Assembly: GCA_017554835.1 (NCBI GenBank)
Contig: JAFZHO010000048.1
Span: forward strand, 1 to 11,490
Reading direction: 5' to 3'
Length of the DNA stretch: 11,490 nt
Source of the DNA: Clostridia bacterium
GTDB lineage: Bacteria; Bacillota; Clostridia; Oscillospirales; RGIG7773
Made by a program: the position numbers and the translations under genes. The notes beneath the pieces are model-generated. The model was not told the DNA's origin and did no database searches. It saw nothing but the letters and a program-made list of their open reading frames with translations. How positions within the stretch are numbered: the first letter of the stretch is position 1; the number at the start of each line of letters is the position of its first letter. Below, piece after piece: positions 6,991 through 11,490 of this stretch.

Positions 6991-7623
6991 ATGAACTGGA
7001 TTTTATCATTTGTTTTAGGAACATTTTTTATATCAACCGATTTGTTTTTTCCCGGACTATTACTTAATTTTATTCCTGATTGTATTGGATTTTTCTTTTT
7101 TGCTTATGGGCTTAAAGGCCTTGAAAAGAAAACCAACGCCATAAATTATGATATGGCTCACGTTCTTGGAATAGTTTTAACTATACTGACAACGTCTGAT
7201 TTATTTAATATGGCAGGATTTATGTCAAACGATGAGGCACCAAATCCATGTTTTGTTACTGTTCCTGATATTTTTAATTACGAAAACTATATTACAAAGG
7301 TTGATAGATTTAACCTTTTATATTTTGTGCTTATTTTCCTTAAATTATTTATTTTGATTTTTATGTGTATGTTCTTTTTTCAGTTATTTAAAGCGTTTTC
7401 TCAAACAAATAAGAAAAATGACACACCATGGTTTAATGCCATTTTATGCGCCGATTACGTTATTTTTATTTTATTCCAGTTAGCTTTAATAACTAATTTT
7501 GCATTTCCGGGAATTAAACTTGTTATTATATTATGTTATATATTTGCTTTTATATTCTTTGTTTTAAGCATTTTTATATTCTTTGTTGTTAAAGATTTTA
7601 TCAAAAAAAGAAAATATGCCTGA
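6991..7623 (+). CDS. Multi-spanning membrane protein of unknown function
   Basis: This 210-residue hydrophobic protein has five or so membrane helices, near residues 4-20, 22-43, 57-77, 108-135 and 151-200 (the last region probably holds two). The N-terminal segment, DLFFPGLLLNFIPDCIGFFFFAYGL in two pieces (residues 17-41), resembles the 'D-x-x-P-D-x-x-G-y-x-x-x-x-x-G-L' opening of a group of small Firmicute membrane proteins with no known role. A loop between helices 3 and 4 (about 78-106) is polar and contains the two prolines and cysteine of APNPC. GAAAGGAAG (6976-6984) precedes the ATG. The gene appears to be transcribed alone, with its own promoter and a strong terminator immediately after its stop. 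No function can be assigned. Confidence 0.8.
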   Translation: MNWILSFVLGTFFISTDLFFPGLLLNFIPDCIGFFFFAYGLKGLEKKTNAINYDMAHVLGIVLTILTTSDLFNMAGFMSNDEAPNPCFVTVPDIFNYENYITKVDRFNLLYFVLIFLKLFILIFMCMFFFQLFKAFSQTNKKNDTPWFNAILCADYVIFILFQLALITNFAFPGIKLVIILCYIFAFIFFVLSIFIFFVVKDFIKKRKYA

Positions 7624-7624
7624 T

Positions 7625-7661
7625 AAAAAGCAGAACGTAAGTTAAATACGTTCTGCTTTTT
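7625..7661 (+). terminator. Strong intrinsic terminator after the gene at 6991
   Basis: A perfect 15-base-pair stem (left arm 7625-7639, AAAAAGCAGAACGTA; right arm 7647-7661) closes a seven-base loop and ends in a run of five T residues. It begins just after the TGA at 7621-7623. The A-rich left arm means it may also work on the opposite strand. Confidence 0.92.
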
Positions 7662-7673
7662 GTGTCAAAACTC

Positions 7674-7702
7674 TTTATTTTATTAAAGATTTATATTATA
7701 AT
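7674..7702 (+). promoter_or_regulatory. Probable promoter of the nusB-xseAB-ispA operon
   Basis: TATAAT (7697-7702) is a perfect -10 box. With a 17-base spacer the -35 position reads TTTATT (7674-7679), a weak match. The boxes lie between the preceding terminator and the nusB start, the only place where this operon can begin. Transcription would start near 7709, leaving a leader of about 25 bases. Confidence 0.5.
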
Positions 7703-7733
7703 ATAAGTTAATATATATTCTTCAGGAGGAACT

Positions 7734-8147
7734 ATGAAAAGACAAAAAGCAAGAGAATATGCATTCTATCTTATTTACGAAGCGGATTTCAAAAATTGGG
7801 AAGAGGTTTCTCAGATGATTGAAACGGCGTTCAACGAATATATAGATGCAGAGGAAAACGATATTCAGACTGATTATATAAAAGAAACTGTTTTAGAAGT
7901 TAAAAATAATTTGGAAGCTATTGATAATATTATAATTCCTCATCTTAAAAATTGGAATTATTCAAGACTTCCGAGAGTAACAAAGGCAATTTTGAGACTT
8001 GCTGTATATGAAATTAAATATAACGACCAGATCCCCGTTAACGTTGCTATTAACGAGGCGGTTGAGATTGCAAAAAAATACGATGATATTAAGAATGCGT
8101 CATTTATTAACGGCGTTTTATCTTCTGTTTTGAAAGCGGAACAATGA
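7734..8147 (+). CDS. nusB: Transcription antitermination factor NusB
   Basis: NusB binds the boxA RNA element with NusE (ribosomal protein S10) and helps RNA polymerase read through rRNA operons. The 137-residue all-helical protein has the standard length. It opens with the basic RxxA motif (KRQKAREYAFYLIYEADF) and ends with the conserved C-terminal block: RLPRVTKAILRLAVYEI, then PVNVAINEAVEIAKKY, then FINGVLSSV. AGGAGG at 7724-7729 gives a strong ribosome binding site. Its TGA overlaps the ATG of the next gene by four bases (ATGA), so translation is probably coupled. It is the first gene of the operon that continues through ispA. Identification is secure. Confidence 0.95.
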   Translation: MKRQKAREYAFYLIYEADFKNWEEVSQMIETAFNEYIDAEENDIQTDYIKETVLEVKNNLEAIDNIIIPHLKNWNYSRLPRVTKAILRLAVYEIKYNDQIPVNVAINEAVEIAKKYDDIKNASFINGVLSSVLKAEQ

Positions 8148-9067
8148 TTTTAGGAATTGATACAAGTAATTACACAACCTCTCTTTGTCTTATTGAAAAT
8201 GATATTATAATAGAAAAAAGAAAACTTTTAGAGGTTAAAAAAGGTGAACGAGGGCTTCGTCAGTCCGATGCCGTTTTTCTTCATAACAGAAACTTGCCGG
8301 CTTTATTCAAAGAATTATATAATGGTGAGAAAATTGATGCTATTGGCGTTTCTTTTGCACCGAGAAATTCCGAGGATTCATATATGCCTTGCTTTACTGT
8401 GGGGGTAGGATATGGAGAGGTTTTGTCAGAAGCTCTTAATATTCCTATCTATAAGTTCTCTCATCAGCAGGGGCATATAATGGCTGCAATATCTTCTATA
8501 TGTATGGAAAATCTTATTGATGAGAAGTTTATCGCTTTTCATATTTCGGGAGGAACAAGTGATATTTTAGAGGTTTCGCCGTATAATGAAGGACTTGAAA
8601 TAAATAGAATCGGCGGCTCTCTCGATTTGAATATTGGTCAGGCGGTTGATAGAATCGGAGTTAAACTTGGGCTTTCTTTTCCTTGCGGTAAAGAACTTGA
8701 AAAACTCGCATCAGAGGGCAGCTCTCATTATGACCCGAAAATTTCTGTTTCTGATATGGAATTTAATATTTCCGGAATGGAAAATATGGCAGAAGTTATG
8801 ATTAAAAAAGGGGAAAGCAAAGAAAACGTTGCCTCGTTTGTTTATGATTTTATTATAAAAACTATAGAAAAAGTTTTGAATAATATTTACGCTCGTTATT
8901 CTGAAATTCCTGTTGTTTTTGCAGGTGGGGTAATGTCCAGTAATATTATAAGTTCTTATTTCACCAATAAATATAAATGCTTTTTCTCAAAGTCGGAATT
9001 TTCAAGTGATAACGCTTTCGGAATTGCAAAACTTGCGGAGAGAAAATTTTATGAACATAGAACGTGA
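8144..9067 (+). CDS. TsaD/Kae1-like (peptidase M22 fold) protein, probable TsaD paralogue
   Basis: The 307-residue protein has the ASKHA fold of TsaD, the enzyme that completes t6A37 modification of tRNA, but departs from it. It keeps the metal ligands: SHQQGH supplies H107 and H111, and SSDNA supplies D289. The N-terminal phosphate loop is LGIDTSNYTTS instead of the usual GIETSCDET. The SGGHT motif is SGGTSD (135-140). The GESxDDAAGEAFDK segment is GGSLDLNIGQAVDR. The C-terminal AGGV (260-263) is kept. It is shorter than TsaD (about 335-345 residues). In Clostridia a second, shorter Kae1-like protein is often annotated as 'O-sialoglycoprotein endopeptidase' in this place, with a true TsaD elsewhere. 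Its substrate is unknown. It overlaps nusB by 4 bases and xseA by 17. Confidence 0.85.
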   Translation: MILGIDTSNYTTSLCLIENDIIIEKRKLLEVKKGERGLRQSDAVFLHNRNLPALFKELYNGEKIDAIGVSFAPRNSEDSYMPCFTVGVGYGEVLSEALNIPIYKFSHQQGHIMAAISSICMENLIDEKFIAFHISGGTSDILEVSPYNEGLEINRIGGSLDLNIGQAVDRIGVKLGLSFPCGKELEKLASEGSSHYDPKISVSDMEFNISGMENMAEVMIKKGESKENVASFVYDFIIKTIEKVLNNIYARYSEIPVVFAGGVMSSNIISSYFTNKYKCFFSKSEFSSDNAFGIAKLAERKFYEHRT

Positions 9068-10274
9068 AAAGTTTCTAACGGTTTCACAATTAAATACTTA
9101 TATCAAAGAAATAATGGATAGAGACGAGCTTTTAAGCTACGTTTATTTAAAAGGCGAAATCTCAAACTTTACAAACCATTATAAAAGCGGACATTTTTAT
9201 TTTTCCCTTAAAGATGAAACAGGGGTTATATCAGCCGTTATGTTCAAAAGCTGCGCTGATAAGGTGAAATTTCAACCTAAAGACGGTATGAAAGTTTTTG
9301 CAACGGGAAAAGTAACAACCTTTGTCCGTGACGGAAGATACCAGATATATATAACCTCTATGGAGCCGGATGGGGTAGGGGCTTTATACGTTGCCTTTGA
9401 GCAGCTTAAAGAAAAACTTTCAAAGGAAGGCCTTTTTGATACGGAGCATAAATTACCACTTCCAAAGATACCAACAAGGGTGGGGGTTATAACGTCTTCT
9501 ACCGGCGCTGCGGTCAGAGATATTATAAACGTTATTTCAAGGCGTTTTCCTTTTGCGAAAATTATACTTTATCCCGTTTTAGTTCAGGGAGAAAATTGCG
9601 CCGCATCGGTTATAAACGCTCTTGATTATTTTGAAAAAACAAAAAGCGTGGACGTTATAATTTTTGGTCGAGGTGGTGGCTCTATCGAAGATTTATGGGG
9701 ATTTAACGATGAGAACTTAGCGAGAAAGATATATTCTCTCACTATTCCCACTATATCTGCGGTAGGTCATGAAATTGATTTTACCATTTCTGATTTTGTT
9801 GCAGATATGAGAGCACCAACGCCTTCTGCCGCGGCGGAAATATGCGTTCCCGAACTTAATGAACTGAAAAGAAAAATTGATAACGTTAAAAACTATATAA
9901 AAATCCATCTTGATAAAAAAATAAATCAGGGCTATGAAAGATTAAACGGGCTTAAAAACTCAAAGGTATTGCTAAACCCGCTTTCATCTATCGAATTCAA
10001 AAGAATGAACCTTGATTTTAAGACGGACAGACTAATTAATTCTCAGAAAATAAGAATATCTAAAGATAAAGAAAAATTTTCCAAAGTTGCATCAAAACTT
10101 GAAGCACTAAACCCAATGTCTATTCTTTTGAGAGGATATAGCGTTTCAAAAAACTCTGATGGAAAAGTTATTGAAAGTATTAAGGATGTTAAAAAAGACG
10201 ATATGATCGAAATAAATCTGAAAGACGGAAAAATAGATTGCCGTGCAATAGAGGTGAAAAGTAATGGAAAATAA
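9051..10274 (+). CDS. xseA: Exonuclease VII large subunit
   Basis: XseA is the catalytic subunit of exonuclease VII, which degrades single-stranded DNA from both ends and acts with several XseB subunits. With the start at 9051 it has 407 residues, typical for the family. The N-terminal OB-fold (about 28-110) contains YLKGEISNF and GHFYFSLKD. The catalytic region contains VGVITSSTGAAVRD (144-157), GRGGGSIEDLWGFN (206-219) and AVGHEIDFTISDFVADMRA (in parts, 237-255), then TPSAAAE. Residues after about 270 form the helical arm that binds XseB. The frame is open back to 9006, but that start would add 15 unconserved residues; ATG 9051 has GGAGAG (9037-9042) at 8 bases. It overlaps the preceding gene by 17 bases and xseB by 11. 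Confidence 0.95.
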   Translation: MNIEREKFLTVSQLNTYIKEIMDRDELLSYVYLKGEISNFTNHYKSGHFYFSLKDETGVISAVMFKSCADKVKFQPKDGMKVFATGKVTTFVRDGRYQIYITSMEPDGVGALYVAFEQLKEKLSKEGLFDTEHKLPLPKIPTRVGVITSSTGAAVRDIINVISRRFPFAKIILYPVLVQGENCAASVINALDYFEKTKSVDVIIFGRGGGSIEDLWGFNDENLARKIYSLTIPTISAVGHEIDFTISDFVADMRAPTPSAAAEICVPELNELKRKIDNVKNYIKIHLDKKINQGYERLNGLKNSKVLLNPLSSIEFKRMNLDFKTDRLINSQKIRISKDKEKFSKVASKLEALNPMSILLRGYSVSKNSDGKVIESIKDVKKDDMIEINLKDGKIDCRAIEVKSNGK

Positions 10275-10500
10275 ATTGACTTTTGAAAAAGCTATGGAAG
10301 AGCTTGAAGTAATAGTTCGAAAACTTGAAAGTGATACGGTTTCCCTTGATGAATCTATCGCTATGTTTGATAAAGGGGTTAAACTTTCGGAATATTGCAA
10401 TAAACTTCTTGATGACGCAACAATAAAAGTTAATATCTTAAATAAAGATAAAGACGGAAATATTGTTGAAGAAGAGTTTAAAGGATTAGAGAATAACTGA
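10264..10500 (+). CDS. xseB: Exonuclease VII small subunit
   Basis: XseB is the small helical subunit that coats the arm of XseA and is needed for stable exonuclease VII. The 78 residues match the usual 60-85. The family signature is complete: LTFEKAMEELEVIVRKLES, then VSLDESIAMFDKGVKLSEYCNKLLDDA. A short acidic tail (EEEFKGLENN) follows. The start overlaps the xseA end by 11 bases, and GAGGTGAAA within xseA serves as ribosome binding site (GAGGTG at 10251-10256). Only one base separates its stop from the ispA start. Confidence 0.95.
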   Translation: MENKLTFEKAMEELEVIVRKLESDTVSLDESIAMFDKGVKLSEYCNKLLDDATIKVNILNKDKDGNIVEEEFKGLENN

Positions 10501-10501
10501 T

Positions 10502-11377
10502 ATGAACACTGAATTTATAAAAAAAGAGCAATATTATATTGATCTTGTAAATAATTATCTTAAAGAGGAACTAAAACCTCAGGACCCCTTATATGATATC
10601 GTTCTTGAAGCGATGAATTATTCTGTTTTTGCAGGGGGCAAAAGAATAAGACCTGTTATAATGATGGAATTTTCAAAAATCTGCGGAGGAAAAGAGGAGG
10701 ATATACTTCCTTTTGCCGCAGCAATTGAAATGATTCATACTTATTCCCTTATTCACGATGATTTACCTTGCGTGGATAATGATGATTTCAGACGGGGAAA
10801 AGAAACAAACCATAAAAAATATGGTGAGACAATTGCACTTTTTGCAGGAGATGGGCTTTTGAGTCTTGCTTTTGAAACAGCATCAAAAAGCAAATCAAAA
10901 AATACTTTGGAATGTATTAGAATTCTTGCAAGGCAAAGCGGCGTTTCAGGAATGCTTGGTGGTCAGACCATTGATAAAGAATATGAAAATAAAGAAATAG
11001 ATTTAAAAACTCTGATAAGACTGCATAATCTGAAAACAGGCGCTTTGATAAAGGCCTGCGGTGAGATTGGAGTTTTATGCGCGGGCGGTTCTATGGAAAT
11101 GCAAAAAGCCGCTATTGAGTTTTGTGAAAAACTTGGACTTGCTTTTCAGATTCAGGACGATATTTTGGACGTAACGGGAGATTTTTCAAAGCTTGGCAAA
11201 AAAGTCGGCTCCGATATGGATAATAATAAAAATACTTTTGTTACATTGAACGGTCTTGAAAAATCAATAGATGAATCAGTTAAACTCACTAATCAAGCGA
11301 TAGAAGCATTAAACCTATTTAATGAAAATGAATTCTTGATAAATCTGGCTAAAAAGCTATTAAATCGGGATAATTAG
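10502..11377 (+). CDS. ispA: Polyprenyl (farnesyl-type) diphosphate synthase
   Basis: This enzyme condenses isopentenyl diphosphate with allylic diphosphates to make C15 (possibly C20) prenyl diphosphate, the precursor of undecaprenyl phosphate and prenylquinones. The 291-residue length is typical. GGKRIRP (45-51) binds diphosphate. The first aspartate-rich motif is DDLPCVD (86-92), with the two-residue insertion of bacterial short-chain synthases, followed by NDDFRRG. The GGQTID block (153-158), the second aspartate-rich motif DDILD (219-223) and GKKVGSD (232-238) are intact. It starts one base after the xseB stop and has no strong ribosome binding site of its own, which suggests translational coupling. 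Product chain length cannot be fixed from sequence alone. In related genomes dxs often follows; here a probable RNA gene comes first. Confidence 0.93.
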   Translation: MNTEFIKKEQYYIDLVNNYLKEELKPQDPLYDIVLEAMNYSVFAGGKRIRPVIMMEFSKICGGKEEDILPFAAAIEMIHTYSLIHDDLPCVDNDDFRRGKETNHKKYGETIALFAGDGLLSLAFETASKSKSKNTLECIRILARQSGVSGMLGGQTIDKEYENKEIDLKTLIRLHNLKTGALIKACGEIGVLCAGGSMEMQKAAIEFCEKLGLAFQIQDDILDVTGDFSKLGKKVGSDMDNNKNTFVTLNGLEKSIDESVKLTNQAIEALNLFNENEFLINLAKKLLNRDN

Positions 11378-11390
11378 CCCTAAATCATAT

Positions 11391-11419
11391 TTGATTAAAT
11401 TTTATTTTTTTGGTAGAAT
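11391..11419 (+). promoter_or_regulatory. Putative promoter just before the terminal non-coding region
   Basis: TTGATT (11391-11396, four of six to the -35 consensus) is followed after exactly 17 bases by TAGAAT (11414-11419, five of six to the -10 consensus). Transcription would start near 11426, which is 5 bases before the G+C-rich stretch begins. This placement argues that the downstream RNA is made at least partly from its own promoter, separate from the nusB-ispA transcript. Confidence 0.5.
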
Positions 11420-11425
11420 ATAATA

Positions 11426-11490
11426 AAATGACGGTGGTACAGTATCCTAGTCAGAGCTTCCAATTTCGAGGACGGGCCTAAAAATCCGTA
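11426..11490 (+). ncRNA. 5' end of a probable structured RNA, candidate OLE RNA (runs off the window)
   Basis: After ispA there is no gene. G+C content jumps from 9 of 53 (11378-11430) to 29 of 60 (11431-11490), typical of a structured RNA in an AT-rich genome. The only plus-strand reading frame from an ATG (11428) stops after 17 codons and has no ribosome binding site. Short complementary pieces are present, such as ACGG (11431-11434) with CCGT (11486-11489), but the fold cannot be judged from the visible part. From published work, OLE RNA (about 600 bases, membrane-associated with protein OapA) lies in operons with nusB, xseA, xseB, ispA and dxs, and this position matches. Other structured RNAs remain possible. 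The RNA class is inferred from context; the non-coding nature is seen. Confidence 0.5.

Noticed and set aside
6986..6994. Two-codon reading frame (ATG AAA TGA) overlapping the start of the gene at 6991
   Set aside because: It lies only about 2 bases from the Shine-Dalgarno sequence, too close for initiation; the ATG at 6991 is properly spaced.
9006..9050. Upstream in-frame start for xseA
   Set aside because: It would add 15 residues not found in the family and overlap the previous gene by 62 bases; ATG 9051 has a good ribosome binding site and gives the family N-terminus.
11431..11450. T-box-like reading of GGTGGTAC as the antiterminator bulge of a T-box leader
   Set aside because: The full T-box sequence (GGTGGTACCGCG) does not continue here, no specifier stem or upstream leader precedes it, and it lies only about 5 bases from the putative transcription start.
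11428..11481. A 17-codon reading frame (ATG to TAA) at the start of the terminal non-coding region
   Set aside because: It has no ribosome binding site, is very short and lies within the G+C-rich region that looks structured; the ATG is probably incidental.

Overview
The window comes from a low-GC, AT-rich genome. Gene content and order point to an anaerobic Clostridia-type Firmicute, probably an uncultured gut or sediment lineage. The evidence is a DUF5711-like protein beside a CvpA protein, a ClpE-type zinc-finger Clp ATPase, strong AGGAGG-type ribosome binding sites, and a nusB / TsaD-paralogue / xseA / xseB / ispA operon. Coding density is high, with no mobile elements, tRNAs, rRNAs or CRISPR arrays. 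No gene-free stretch exceeds 300 bases.

Left block (1-5635, + strand): the 3' part of truA (tRNA pseudouridine synthase A) is followed closely by a membrane-anchored DUF5711-like protein, a CvpA-family membrane protein, a ClpE/ClpC-type AAA+ unfoldase and an unassigned multi-spanning membrane protein. Spacing is 2-16 bases, so this looks like one transcription unit. It ends at a strong hairpin (5607-5635) that also serves the convergent galU.

Middle block (5643-7661): on the minus strand, a small single-pass membrane protein is followed by galU (UDP-glucose synthesis), with a GC-rich hairpin squeezed between them. The small gene appears to carry a one-base deletion just before its natural stop. 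Divergent from it is a multi-spanning membrane protein of unknown function with its own promoter and terminator.

Right block (7674-11490, + strand): a compact, partly overlapping operon of nusB (antitermination), a TsaD/Kae1-like paralogue, xseA and xseB (exonuclease VII) and an ispA-type prenyl diphosphate synthase. Right after ispA the sequence changes from a very AT-rich promoter-like stretch (17% G+C by count, 11378-11430) to a non-coding stretch of 48% G+C (11431-11490) that runs off the window.

The most interesting signal is this last stretch. A structured non-coding RNA just downstream of nusB-xseA-xseB-ispA is the classic setting of OLE (ornate, large, extremophilic) RNA, which sits with isoprenoid and DNA-repair genes and is usually followed by oapA and dxs. 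I propose that the window ends about 65 bases into an OLE-like RNA gene with its own promoter. Only its 5' end is visible, so this is inference from context, composition and promoter placement, not a proven match.
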